Translations under genes and position numbers: made by a program
In this document: positions 37,985 to 51,749 of the stretch, one piece after another
How positions within the stretch are numbered: the first letter of the stretch is position 1
Layout of the letters: the number at the start of each line of letters is the position of its first letter
From: Climacteris rufus
Lineage: Eukaryota; Chordata; Aves; Passeriformes; Climacteridae
DNA length: 64,000 nt
Reading direction: 5' to 3'
Assembly: GCA_013398175.1 (NCBI GenBank)
Contig: VZRZ01004350.1
Span: 62,001-126,000 of the forward strand
The notes under the pieces: model-generated
What the model was told of the DNA's origin: nothing
Database searches by the model: none
What the model saw: the letters and a program-made list of their open reading frames with translations, nothing else

Positions 37985-38186
37985 TCTTCTGTAAGGGTGG
38001 TGAGACACTGAAACAGGTTGCCCAGAGAAGTTGTGGATGTCACATCTCTGGAAGTGTTTGAGGCCAGGTTGGATGGGGCTTTGATCAACCTGGTCTAGTG
38101 GGAGGTGTCCCTGCCCACACAAGGGGGCCTGGAAATAGATAATCTTTAAGGTCCCTTCCAACCCAAAACATTCTATGGTTCTATGG
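37985..38186 (+). mobile_element. CR1 LINE 3' fragment, ~200 bp
   Basis: The segment runs through the CR1 3' end in order: GTAAGGGTGGTGAGACACTG, CAGGTTGCCCAGAGAAG, TTGAGGCCAGGTTGGATGGG, AACCTGGTCTAGTGGGAGG, GATAATCTTTAAGGTCCC, then the tail ATTCTATGGTTCTATGG. It is well preserved, more so than the copies at 16 and 52 kb, and strongly 5'-truncated. The minus-strand open frame 37871-38161 is its antisense and not a gene. Confidence 0.93.
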
Positions 38187-40959
38187 TCTCTGCAACTTCA
38201 AGAAATCTTTTCGAAGTAGTTCAGTATCCAGGACAAAGCCATGAGCTTAATTTACATGTTAACTTGCAGAATTTCCAGCTGACTTTTGTGCCTGCTTCTA
38301 TGATAAATTTGCACTGAGCTTCATGCTGTTGGACCCACATATTTTTTCAGAGACTGAGTCAAATTATTAGTCAGGGCAGGACCAGGGCTGAGTAAAAGGA
38401 AGAACAACGGGTGAACAGATCACGAAAGAGTGAGAGGGTTTCAAAAGACTTTGAAAAGCCTTAGGAAATCTTACAAGAAGATAAAAATGTCAGCCATTTT
38501 TTTAACCTACTTTTACATTTTATTTCAATCCATTTTAACTAGGAATTCTATTTCTTGGCAGAACAATTGGACAAAAGTAGGTCTTGTGTAAGTCTCCAGT
38601 GGTGTTACAGTGAGTTACTGCACATCTGACTCTAACTTGGATAAAACTCAACGAAGTGCTAAATAAATCAATGGTTTCTACTTCTTCCTAGTAATATTGT
38701 CATGGAATCATTTTATAATTGTGATAAGACTTCAGCAGTGCTCGCCAGTGATCAAATAACAATTTTTCCGGGTAATGCAGCCAGCCATCAATGTTTAGTC
38801 TGACCCACAACCATATAAAATAGGAGACAGAATAATTTTAAAAATCTCACCTTGTAAGGTTTTACCATCTGCATGGAATACATTTAAGGCATAGTTTCTG
38901 AATTCAAAACAGGGGAACAAAGAAAGGCAGTGATTTGTCCTGACAGTTTTCAGACGAGATTTCCAAGGTGAAAGAGGGTGTGCTTTTGGCATCCGCCTTT
39001 GGTGAGTACATGGATTAAGGTTGTGCATGAGCATCTCTTTCCACCACTGCCACCACTGATAAATAGGGAAAAGCACACAAAAACTCCTGGAGAATTTTGA
39101 GGTCAGAAGGTACTATTTCAGTAGTGAGAGAGAAGAGGATAAGGGGTGTCTTCTGAAGATATTTTAGGTTTTGCCTTGACTGTCATCTCTCTCGTGAAGG
39201 CTATGCAACTGCAGGCATGTGATGAAAAAGCATGCACATGAGATACTGAGGTTAAAATTCATAATTAATATCCAGAATGACCTTTAACACTTCTCTAAGA
39301 ATGACCACCTGTAACCCCATAATAACCCAAAAATTTTGGTAGATCAGACAGCTCCTAAAAAATTCTTGGACACAATTAAGGAAACTTTTCAAATAAAGCA
39401 AAAATGATACAAGCCACGATATGAAAATATCAGAACCATGTAAAACTCGGGGGGAAAAAAGTAAAATAAAATTTCAATATTCCTATACTTATTTTTTACC
39501 CTTTAGAAGAAGCTTTTGCATTAAATATTATTACTGTTCCTTTTTTTTCTGTTGATCAGTCCCAAAGATTTGGATCTGACTATGACTTCACTGTTAGTGT
39601 ACTTGTGCACAATTTTACATATTATGGTAGATTTATTTCTTTTTATGTAATCTGAGGCAAGTATCTCAGCATCTCTAAGAATCAGAATTTTGATGTAAAA
39701 TGAGATTAAGAATGACTTTCTGTCTCTCAAGAGGCTTGCAAGAATAATCACTCAACATATAAAAAAGTTAAGTAGTATTAATATCCATTAAGATGGTTAA
39801 AATGAAACACTGACATGAGACAAAATGAAACTAAAACTTCCCTTCTGAATTTATCTATTTTTTTTCTGAAAACAAAATGTATTATTGGAATTAAAGTAAA
39901 TACATTAGAAAGTTGAGAAACAGACTGCACCATGAGTTAGGTTTATAAACGTTTCAGTGATACTTTTAGCTTTTCTCCTGTTACCACAAAAATACTTAGG
40001 ATTCCTAGTTAAACCACACCTCACATTTCTCTTCTGCTGTCTCAAAAATAAAATTACTCTAAATGTTCATGTTCCAGTTCAAAGGAGGTTAAAAAGAACA
40101 GAATTAGGTAATGAAGTCTTTGTTTTGGGCAACAAAAATAAAAAGGCATACTCTGTCAATAAAAATATCGTGGTATTCTCTTTGTCTATACAAATGACGT
40201 ACCTCTTCTGCCTGACTGTTGTCAATTACTTTGAATATATCAATCTTGACAAAAGATGGTACAGTTTAACATTTTATTTCCTAAGTGGTATCCATATTTT
40301 GAGTTTTAATTGTTGTCACATTAGTTAGCATTTCTTCATGTGTTTGAGTTAATGCATCAATATTTCAAATCAAGAAATGACAGGACTCTGTTTCTGTCTT
40401 TTATAATTGGTACAGTGTTGTTTCCAAACAGTGCCTTTTATATGAAGCACTATTTCATACAAACTGACAACTTGATCACTGTGATGTTGAAATATTAACT
40501 TATATTTTGGCAGGATGACATTTCTTGTGACATACATACATTGTATTTATTTTGATTCTATTCCCAATCCAAGAAAAGTGCAGTGCTGTGCTTTTAGAGG
40601 GAGAAATAATATATTTCTTTGGAACTATGCTTCCTAGAGATGTTATTTAAGAAATAATATACTAACACTGCTCATTACCTCAAAGAATAAACATTGGGTG
40701 TAGAAAGAGAATTTCTAAAATAGCTAGAATTTCTTTTAAATATTATTACAACAATTAGTAATATAGACAATATTGTTTCCTTTAACTAAATCTCACTAAA
40801 GGTAAGGTAATCAATGCTGATGCTATTTTCTTTGATGCAGTTGAATATGTGTCTTAACCGGTACTTATACCAAATTCTCCTATGTTGTTAATTCTGAAAA
40901 TTATATCTGGAGATCTGAGTGCCCTTGATGGTAGATACATTAAACCTCCACAGAATAAC

Positions 40960-40989
40960 TGGGACCATCACAGGTGGGACCATCACAGT
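40960..40989 (+). repeat. 15-bp tandem duplication
   Basis: TGGGACCATCACAGG (40960-40974) is followed directly by TGGGACCATCACAGT (40975-40989), a two-copy duplication with one difference. Confidence 0.9.
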
Positions 40990-43900
40990 CTACCTTGCCA
41001 AACCACTGCAGATATTTGGTCGTTTAGATCCTTTAGTCCTTCTGTTCAGTGCCTTCTGAGTATTAATTGAGAACTCTAAAGTAAGGCAAAAACCCCATGG
41101 ATTTTAACTTTCCAGAGAAATTGGTTTTGCCTTAAATGAAGAGTTTATAATAAAAAGTTTCACATAGACATTACACATTGCTATGTAGGATATTGATTTT
41201 ATGTTGTCTTGAGGTCTTAGTAACTATCACAAAATTAGCTTGACCAAGATAAATGTGACTCTATAGTAATTTTGTAGGCTAACAGGCTACAATCCTGAGA
41301 GCATATAACTTCCATTAGTGCCACTCAAACCAGGACAATATTGCAAATTGGGCTACTCAATAGAGACATAAATAGATGGGACTATAAAAGATTAATGTCT
41401 CTGCCCTTCTAGTTTACAATTTGGGTAATAACATTCACAATTAACCATGAAGCTCTCTTTAAATAGTTAAGCTGACAGAAAAAAATAGAGCTGTGCTTCC
41501 CAGCCCTTAACAGCAAACCCTTACCAAATCTGGCTCAGTAAATGAGAAGAATCTCTACTTTCTTCTGATGCTTTGACCATTCATAGGTAGAGAACAGGTT
41601 TGCATTACTAAGATGAACTCTAAGACTCTCTCATATTTGATACCAGCTATTTTGTAAGTCTTGTACGATTCCAGAACCATTGCTTTCCCTTGGTTTTGAA
41701 CAAATAGAGAAGTAATTTGCTGAGACACTATTTAACTTAAAAAATCAGTCTGAAATGCAGCCAATGCTTAGTTCCTCCAAATGGTGCTTGGCTTGTCCAC
41801 TGAGACAGAAAGCGAGGTCCCCCTTGTGCTGTGCATTGCTTTCAGCCACCTACAGCTGGAAATTCCCTAAAAAGAGACATGAACACTCGAGTCCCATGGA
41901 GGGTTATGCTCCCTAATAGCAGGTGCTGACTAAAGAGGTTCCACTCAAATATTGCAGTGGATTACACCACCCATCTCTTCATGAAAAACTGTTGGAAAAT
42001 ATGCCACAGATCCTAATAATTGTTCATTAAGCTGTCAGCTACTCCTCCTATGTAGCTATCAATTTTGCCTCTCTAGAAGAACTGAGAATGGAAAAAAGGA
42101 GGCAGTGTTAAAGGTAAAAACAGGAAAAAAGAAGTATTGTTGCTGAGCAAATATTTCACAACAAATTATTTACCTAACCCACTTAACCTCCAGTGCTGTT
42201 TGTGCAGTATCTATAAGCAAACAAAAGGCTTTTTCTCAGTCAACTACATTTGTTTCTCAAAATTAACCAACCACATTTTTGGCTACATTTTGTTTAACCA
42301 CAGATCAAACACAGAAAGTCTTTTGCAAGACTGTTTAATAACCTCTACTTTGTCAATGTTAGCTAGTCATCACTTATTAAATAAATCATGTGTCATTGTC
42401 TGCTTCTGTATTACACACAACAAAATTTGGTGCAAATATTTACATGTGAAAATTTTATAATTGTTTTAATTGCATTTGTGTGAGTGTTTTCTCACTAGCA
42501 AGAGATCTAATGGAAAATCAGTGCAGAAGAGTTTCAAGCATGGCTGGAGCAAAACCCATTTAAAATATGAAGGAAAACTTATGGGACAAAAGTAGCAGTA
42601 TACTTTCACCTTCTATATATGCCTGGCTGAATTTCAAAGAAATGTAATAGCAAAACACTCAGCAGGCACCTGTAATTTGATGCACAATATCTTTTAGACA
42701 CACAGCAAGACATGCCAGTCCCTACTATGTTAATGAGCCTTAATGAAGAAAGAGAAAATAATAAACTTCATCCATTCATGGAGGAATACCAAAGAAGTTA
42801 GGAAATCTGAGCATGATGGGAAAAACTTATTGAGAGAACACTGCCTAAAAAACATGGTACAATCAGACTCCTTTAATGCTACGAGAACTCAGCCTGAAAA
42901 AACTTTTCCTGCCTTGGAGCACAATGCATTGTACGTAGTTCAAACCTGTGAAACCAGTATGCTAACAGAACCAGGCTACAGGCTGGGATCCTGAGCACAG
43001 AGAGTGCCAAAACCCTCTGTGAAGGGTGATTCCACATTGCTTTCTAATGTTGGTTGCTTTGGAAGAGGAAGATACCTGATTTCACACACCACATGTACAC
43101 TCAAAATAATTGCCATCCGGCAGTATGGTCTACTGCATAGTGTACATTATTTATTAGGAATTATTTCTCTCTCTTTAGTAATTATTAAAACCCAACAGTT
43201 GCTACAAGAGTCTATGCATTTGTCATATTTACATTTATTCATGCTTTACAGGGAAAACATAATATCTTACACAGTATTTTAGCTTTTTGTTGGCAATGCT
43301 TATCATACAATTATTTAAATTTCCAAAGTATCAATAAAGAACAAGTCATCATTAAAATAAAACTAAAAAAACAAAACACAGTTAAAATATATGACAGATT
43401 AATTTTTATGTAACACCAAAAGCAAAATGTGTTTAAATCTGTCTTACAAGAGATGGAATTTTCCTAGAAATCAAACGTTTGGCACGAATATGCCTGTGTG
43501 AAGAGCAGCAACTCATCTTTTTTTTTTTTTTTTCAGTATTGCACACAAATCTGGGCCATCCTACTTGAAAGGTTTGCAAAATTTATTACCTAAAGATACT
43601 CAAAGGGTTGGCAGTGCTTGAGGTGCTGAATCCAAGTGTCAGAAAAGACTGTTATGGAAAAAATCATTCTGGGTGACATGTAGTGACCTCATCTCATGGA
43701 GACTCTGCATTTCCTATTCTGCTGAGAACTGATCATCAAGCCAGGCTCACTGAAACAGTCAAAGTATTAGAAGAGCTGAATATCATACCAGTCCTGCTAA
43801 TGTCTTCCGCAGGTCAGCTCTAAACAAAGGTGAGTCATGCAACCAAAAGCATTTAGCATTTATTCTACAGGTTCTGCCAAGCCACAGGTGATTTTCTGTA

Positions 43901-45663
43901 GATGATCCTATGAAATACCCTTTTTTATTTCCTTAGTACTTCATTATATTTGACATATTCTAGGTGATTGTCTTGCACAGAGTTTAAATTAACCTTTCTG
44001 CAACATGAGAAGAAAATTTAAGGAAAGGAAAAGAAAAGCATATGGAAATGTGATGTAATTCACCCAACAAAGCATCTGGAGCAGCTGAAATTTGTATATT
44101 GCATTGAAGAACAGGTATAACATAGGCAATGGGGATGCTGTCATCAATTCCTTTCACTGAAGTACTGCTGTCTCTAATGGTTGCCCTCCTTCATCTCTCC
44201 TACACAGGGTTTATGCAATGATTACTCAGCATTACAAGTCAACCTGTCCAATAGTTAGTGGGAATATGCATACTGTGCAAGTGCTGTAAAGCTTAGATTT
44301 ACAGATCTTCATGAGTCAGCTGGCCCTCAGCTGGAGTTGCTGTTCATTTAACATTATTGAGATGTATGCTTAGCAGCTTCTCATAATGTTTCTCATAATG
44401 TATGTTTTAGTAGTTATTCATCTGTTTCTCATAATGTGAACTAATGTGTCTGACTAAAATAATAAAGGAATGTGGAGGATGCTGAACACAATCTGCCAGT
44501 CCTGACTCTCCTCCCACACATCACCATCCTTTCATTCAGCTTCCTTTTGAGTGGGTGGGAAAAAAAAATATGGCAATATAAAAAAATCAATTAAGAAAAT
44601 AAATTAAAACATTAGAAGGAATGGTGAGTCCAGTGTTCTTCAACAACATTGCATATGTATGATAACTGATTATACATTTACTTGGACTCACCATCTTATG
44701 AAATTGTTACATTTAGTGACATCCATCCACTATATCTTCCATTTACAGTTTGTCTACTCAGTCTCACACAGACTGAAATCAAATGTCCGTGCTCTGTAGG
44801 AAGCACAGCTGGCACCAGGAGACTACTGCATGGCTACAGACATTACCTCCAACAGCTCTAATCACACAAGTGGTCTACAGAGTGCAAATCCTTTGGTTCA
44901 TGTAGTTTCTCCCCTGCCTGCCTGTCAAACACCAAGCTCATCGACTTTCCCACATAAGTAAGCCACTACGTGGAAAGAAAAGGCTGAACACTGGATGACA
45001 ATACCTTTCTTTTAATTCTGAATCTTCTACTCAGTTGTGTATCAACAGTGGAGTCTTGGAAAAGGCACTCTATTATTTCTTTAAGAGATATGGTGTCTTT
45101 TACAATATTGTGCTTAAGCATTTTGGTTTCAGTTGCTTGTGTTGCCTGTTCATTCAACTTGCAAGATGGTCATATGGTGTGTGATAGAGGGTTGTTCAGT
45201 TGTGCAATTTTACTCAGTCTACAGAGACCTCTTCCACTGGCTGACCAACAATAGGAGACTGCCAAATCTTGCTCGGGGCTGAGCAAGATTGCAGAAGTCC
45301 AGATGTGATTGAACACGGGGAGTTAGAAAAAGCCTCACACTTGGCAGCATTCACATTCTGCTTAAGATAGAAAAACATTAAAAAGACAAAACAAGAGAAA
45401 AGGGCAAATGACAGAAATAATTGGAATCAGATACAATAATTATTTATATGCTGCAGAAATGAAAACAGCAAAGAAAGGAAAGAAAACACCTACAGAAAGA
45501 AAATAGAACTCTGAATGTTTAGAAGACTGCCCATCAGTAACTCAGGACAGATTAGTTTTCAAGTACCACAACTTCAAGCAGTACCAGAAACTTTTAGACC
45601 AGGCAGAGGTAATGACACAAACAGGTATTGTCTTTTCTTTTTTTCACTTGTCAGAGGAGATTT

Positions 45664-45715
45664 TAGGGATATGGTTGTAAGTATTCATATAGGGATATGG
45701 TCATAAGTATTCATA
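45664..45715 (+). repeat. 26-bp tandem duplication
   Basis: Two adjacent 26-nt copies (45664-45689 and 45690-45715) begin TAGGGATATGGT and end AAGTATTCATA. They differ only at two adjacent bases (TG in the first, CA in the second). It is a simple replication-slippage duplication. Confidence 0.92.
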
Positions 45716-48190
45716 TTAATGGCATATCTTCCTTGTAGTAGTGTGATTATAGTGCACTGGAGTCTGCAAATGTCACCATTATTCCCCTGGCCTTTTGTAC
45801 ATCTTGTATAGAAATCTCCACAGTGGTTTTAGAGGTCATTTGGCAGGGAAAAACCCTAACTCTGGTATCCACCAAAACTTATGCAAAAATGCCTGAACTG
45901 CTGTGTAATATATGATTTGCCAAGTTTAAAACTCAATGTGAACCAATATCCCCTCTCTGAAAGAAAGTGTTAACATGCAATGTGGCACACAAGCTAAGGA
46001 TCTGTCAACTGGAATGTCAGTGACAATCACCACTGCCATCATCATTACCAAATGAAAATATATTTTAGGTTCCTGAAGTCTGAAGAGTGATATGTAAAAT
46101 CAAATTCCGTTCTATTTCTATATCATTAGTATTATTATTAAGGAGAGTTCTTAAACTATCTGCATTTACTATACAGATAAAAATTACTTCTTAGCAGCTA
46201 AAATGCAGGGTTTGAATCTGTCTATGCGAGGATGAGTTCTGTCCGTTGAAGCAATCAAATCTTAACTATCTATAAAGACTGACAGACTTAGTTGCAATGT
46301 GAATATAAACTTCAAAAACTAGATCAAAATAACAGAAGGGGTTGGGAAAAAAATTCTCTTCCTGCATTGGTTCATCCCTAGAGTTAACAGCCAAATTGCC
46401 TTAATTTCTGGAGTACAGGAAATATACAGCTAATGATGTATGCTGGCAAAGATGTGTACATATCCAAACCAGGGTGCTACAGCCTTCACAGATTCCTAGA
46501 GGAGTTTGTAACTCTTTTCTTGTCTTTACCTCAGTGCTAGTGGGGCAAAGATTACTAGGTCTTTGAGACAGGAAAAGTACAGGGAAGACAGCCACTACAA
46601 TCATCCTTTGAAATGTGTGTGTTGAAAAAGACTTGACCTTCCTGAATTACGTACAGCCAACAACCAAATTCTTGTTGTATAAGATAAGGCACTAGGGTTT
46701 CTGTTGGGTTTTTTTCTCTTCTAAAGACCTTAGGGTTTTTTTGTTACCATAAATCTGAAATTTTTCTTTTGGGAAAGGTAAGAGTTGTTTCCTCACCTTA
46801 CATAACATAGATTTTATAGCTAAGTAATTAAATGCCATTTGTCTACAGAGGTAATAATATACTATGGGCCCACAAAGTATTATAATGTTGTGGCAATATC
46901 AAAACAGACTTCCACCTTGTTAAATGAAACATTTTGACTTTTCAAAACAGAATTTCAGTTTTCAGAATGACTTTCTACTGAAACATTTCAAATCTCCACA
47001 GTCCATCAAAATTTGAATTAAAACCAAGTTCTGAAATGATGATGTTCTGGTGGAAGGAAACTTGTTTAGGGGTTGTTTTTTTTCTGTGAAAGGGAAGATC
47101 TTTAATCACCACAAGCCACTAGGAGCTGTTTAGTTTATCTTAGTTTGACAGCTCAAAAAACCATCTGCAATCCCACTTCTTTCTTACACCGAAGAGGAAG
47201 CTGTGAAAGCTCATCCTGATGATAAATTTTCTGATCTGATTCTTATCCTGCCTCTGTCACTGACCCTCATGTGGCAACCCAGCCCTAAACCATACACTAA
47301 ACCAGGCTGTATTCCTACAGAAAGAAGTCTGTCAAGGACTGTAGTAAGTGACAATTTGGTGCATAAATTTTATTACAGATTTAGCTACCCTTATAGTCAT
47401 ATAGACTTTGTGTGTGCAATTATGTTTGCAGTCTTGCATAATACAGTTTTCCTTATAATTGTCAGGTTATTAGCAGTGTTTTAATTTTGCTTTCTCCCAA
47501 TTATTTGCATGTTCCTTAATTGTCAGTCATTAGCATATGTAAATACTCCTTTTCCATGGTGTTTTGCAGTGTGAGCTTATTGTGTTGAATTAATTTGCTA
47601 TCTAAATAACACTAAATGTTAAAAGAAAATCAATGTGCACATACAATGTATGAATAGATATCTAAATATAGAGGAACATTATGCACAGTATCTTTTGTGC
47701 ATTGTTTAAAATGAGCTAAATGGAACCTGTCTACCTTCAGTACTTTCTAAATATATTTACTTTATTACATAATTGACTATTGGAATCCCATTCACACATA
47801 CAAAGAATAATATCTAAATTGCTTCCTTTTCCACAGAATTAAATTACTTTCATATTGTAACATATATTATTGTTTGGCAGCTGAAGAAGATACTTAACAA
47901 GTCAACATTTACCAAAGGTTGACACAGTTGCCACAGATGCCTCCCATTCAGAACTGAGTGAAAAACTACTGTAAAAATATGAAAATTTAATGGAAATAGG
48001 ACGTTCTAAAGGAAACCACAACAGAAGGGTTTAGTCAATGCCTTTGAGAGCTGATAGATTAGTTTTATATTCTTTTAATAGAATGTCTGATTCACTTTGG
48101 CAATACAAAGTTAATAAAAAACAGCTATATTAGCCAAGTTTATCATTAGCACTACATGCAGTAGACTTTCTGCTTACAGGGAACTTTACA

Positions 48191-48255
48191 GGGAGGGGAG
48201 GGGAGGNTCCTGGCTGGCATAGCCAGGGGAGGGGAGGGGAGGGGAGGGGAGGGGA
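48191..48255 (+). repeat. GGGGA microsatellite interrupted by a palindrome and an N
   Basis: GGGGA-type units flank a non-repeat insert. The first block is 48191-48206; an ambiguous base N is at 48207; the insert CCTGGCT-GGCAT-AGCCAGG (48209-48227) is a perfect 7-bp inverted repeat with a 5-nt loop; the second block (48228-48255) has five GGGGA units. Runs of four Gs one base apart are a strong textbook G-quadruplex pattern. The N is the only ambiguous base in the window and suggests trouble in sequencing or consensus here. Confidence 0.92.
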
Positions 48256-51200
48256 TTATCCATTAGGGTTATTAATCCATTTGACTTGGGGAAAAAAATT
48301 CTTTCTGAGGGCACATTCTTCTGATCCTACCCTTAGAAATCACTTGGCTGTATTGGTGATCTAGAAGTAGTCTCTCTGTAATTTGTGTACTCTAATGAAA
48401 AAAAACTGCTCTTGGCTAAGGTTTTCATCCATCTAAATTTACTTAGCTAGAATAGAAACTGACCACATCATTTTTCCCCTATAAAACAGTGGTACTATGG
48501 TTGCATTCACAACTCATCCAGTTTCTCACACACTCTTTGAGGAGAACAAGATAAACTATTGGATCCTGCCTTACACATTTCTAACATGCTGGGGAATGGT
48601 ACCCACTGGTTTAATACATGAGTTTTATTTCGTTATATACTTTCTGTAGGAAGTACACCTATGCCAAAACTGTTTAAAGAGCAATGGTATTTAAAGGTCT
48701 ACCTCATAAAACTTCTCCATATATTTTGCATTAACCTTTAAAGATTTCCCCCTACCCACCTCAGTTCGTCATCCTTGTTGCAGCCCAGGTGTTTGCCAGA
48801 TCTAGTCAGACAAAGGTTTTTCACAATTCTGCTAGTACAGTCTAAGAAAAATAAAGCAACTCTAAAAGAAGAAAGTGTCACTTTTGATTATTTCCTAACA
48901 AAACCATCCAGAATCAGGATGGTGCTGGTATATGCTACAAAATTCAAAGCAATTATTTTGTAATAAGTATCATAAGAAATTGACCATAACGTGATATTTC
49001 AAGGTACAGGACCATCTACTCCCTATTTGCCAACATTCCAGAAATAAGGCATGGGGAAATATTGTTCTATTCATTCTTCAGCAAGTGAATGAAGCATTTC
49101 CACAGCTTTTTCTTTCATTTGTTTCATTTGATATTTCTCTGGACTATGTTTATTAACTTATGCCTTTCCCTCTTGTACATTCAACTACCTTAATTTAGAG
49201 AAGACAAGGTTTCAAAACTTCTTCAAAGCTTTTTATTGTTGGCCTTCTCTCCTCTGTAGCATTCCTTTCAAACCTAACTAGTAACTGGATTCAACTACCA
49301 GTTGTGCAGTCCTCTGCTGTCAAACTACTGCTATATTTCTCTTTGCCAAATCATGTCTCTAGTCATTCACTGGAGTCTCCTTTGCTGTCTCCCCAGGCTT
49401 TCAAACTGACTATCCCAACACTATCTAAAACAGACTATATTAAAATGAAATTACTTCCCTTGCTTCACCAAAACTTAGTGTGTCCTTTCCCTTTTCTCAT
49501 ATTTCAAATATGTTTATGACCTTGCTGCTCATTCCACTTCATAAATAGTTTTGTGCTTGATACTTATTTCATGCTTAGTTTCAAGCCTCACGTCTTCTTC
49601 GCCCCAGTATCTCAAAAATCTCTGTTTTATCTTGTTGCCTGAATATAGGGTTGTAGGCTTTGTCCAGAATTTGCATTAATCAAGATAAGAAAGCACTGAT
49701 TTCTCTTTCTTTGGCTTGTAGCTTACATTCTGCTTAAGAAATGGTTTTCTTAGCTTTATTAAAGTGGAAAGGCTTCTTAACACATCCTTACCAACAGGAC
49801 AGATTCTGCATCTTCCCTCTGCTGGATGCCTCTGTCTTGTAATGGCCCCTCTACTTAATCAACCTTTCCTCCTTTTCATTTATGTATTGAAACCCACTGC
49901 ATCACTCCTTCACATTACCTTCTTGCCTTTTCATTTTCCCCATGTCCTAATAACATCCATTTCTGCAAAGGTTGAGTAGCCTCACTTCTCTCTTTCCACA
50001 CCTCTTTTAAAGGTGATGGCTAAGATGTTGCATATGTAGCAGCAAAAATTTAGATTTAGAAGACAAATAAGAGTCTCCATTATCATCTAGACAAGCCACA
50101 AAACAGCAATCACACTATGACATAGCCATTCTACAAGAATGAAAACAGTTAATTTTCAGTTGTTATCAACATTGTCTCACACTTAAACAATGCACTTCAA
50201 AATCTGTAGAACTACTTTCATTTTTAAGGGGAGTTTTCCTTTTATTCCTCAAAATAGTTGCATTTTGAAGATGATTTTTCTTGCATCTGTTAGCCAGCTT
50301 TCTTTTGATCATTACAAAAGTGTGACCTTGATCAAAATGTATAGATTGGGCAATTGTTCCAAGAATGTGTAGTTTAAACAGTTAATATTATATTCATCTC
50401 TGAAAAAAATTCCCAAATCTTTCACACAAGTGAGGTTGCATAAGCCAAGAAATACTTATCCCACTACTTTCACTTTTATGATTTTGGAAACCATTAAATA
50501 GCAAAAAGAAAAAAGGAACATTTGAAATGCAGCCAAGTGGTCAAGAAAAGAGGACTCTGTGTCTTTAAGCTGGGGAGAAAAATAAAACCCAATCATTCCA
50601 AATGTATTGCTTTAGTCATCTGGTTTCATTCTATTAATGACCTTTAACATCTGCAAAAATATTGTGAGAAGCTAATTTTGTTTGCACTGAGGTGGTGCAG
50701 AACAGTTTCTGGCTGTCAGTCTGGGATGTGCTATAAAATAAAATTGTCTTTCTGGGAGTCTGACAAAAACCTACTGTACAGATTCAGTTTATTTACAACA
50801 GCATGAAATGAAAAGAAAACAGAATTTTACAACATGCCAACATTCAGAAAATGAATAGTATTTATACATTTATATATATTTTAGTAATAAGTTTTCAAGA
50901 TATCCACTGAGATTAAGGGATCTATTTTGTATTTTTTGGTATTCCACAAAAACTTTTAACCAGGGCAAAATATTTCTCTGCAAATGCTCTTCTCTAGAAT
51001 TGTAATAACCTATTACCCTGATTTTAAACAGACCCTTCCTTTAAACTCAGAGTTAGCTCAGGCACAATAGGCATTTAATTAAACAGAAAGCCTCACAGAG
51101 AAAAAACGTCTGTCTCATGTCTTTGTATCACAGTCATAAAAAAAGGTGCAGCATGGTAGAAGGGGAGCAGTATGAGACTGTTCTGGCAGACAGGGAGCAT

Positions 51201-51749
51201 TTACCTCCTCTGCCTCCTTCCAGTCCAGATAAGACTCAGGGAGGAGACAGAGAGAGGGTTGAAGAAAAATCAAAATTATCTTTGTATCATTCTTTACTCT
51301 AAAAGGGCAAATTGCAACAGGTATCTGCGGATGGAGGGCTGGAGGTTTGTTGGTGCCTACTCATTGCCCCTACAAACACACAGACCCACTGCTTTGTCCC
51401 ACCAGTGAGGTTAGAGTCTCCCAGGCAGGGTCAGATCCTGGCCCCACTCAGTCTACTTAAAGAGAAGCACAAACATTTTGTTGAATGCAGAAAACTACAT
51501 TTTTTCTGGCCTGGAAGTGAAACTCAAACTTACCCACAGGAAAACCCCATTTATCCTTTGGAAAAAAAGTTAAAGCTAGTTGCTTCAAGGTGAAAAATTT
51601 GTATCCCAGTAGAAGCCTCTAGGTGTACCCCACATCAAACTTTTTATGTGAAATAATATGGTAAATACACTATTTTTATTTGCTAAGAGGAGGATTTTCA
51701 TTAAGACACGTAGATGACTACAGCAATCTTTTTTCTTACCGTTCAAAGA
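48256..51749. other. 3.5-kb unique AT-rich stretch
   Basis: I see no gene or recognisable mobile element. Open frames stay below 95 codons. 51.1-51.6 kb is less AT-rich than its surroundings, with overlapping short frames in all three plus-strand registers, but I recognise nothing in it; it may be an old repeat too diverged to identify. Confidence 0.5.

Larger units (their letters stand above)
38187..48190. other. 10-kb unique AT-rich stretch
   Basis: I see no gene or mobile element. Open frames reach 123 codons (39957-40328) without recognisable domains. Small local duplications at 40960-40989 and 45664-45715 are listed separately. The motif CTTCTCATAATGT or TTTCTCATAATGT appears three times within 44378-44437, and a T16 run followed by CAG lies at 43518-43536. 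The part around 47.5 kb is noted as a possible enhancer. Confidence 0.5.

Noticed and set aside
43518..43536. T16 followed by CAG, resembling a splice acceptor
   Set aside because: No coding-like frame or donor follows; it is treated as a simple T run.
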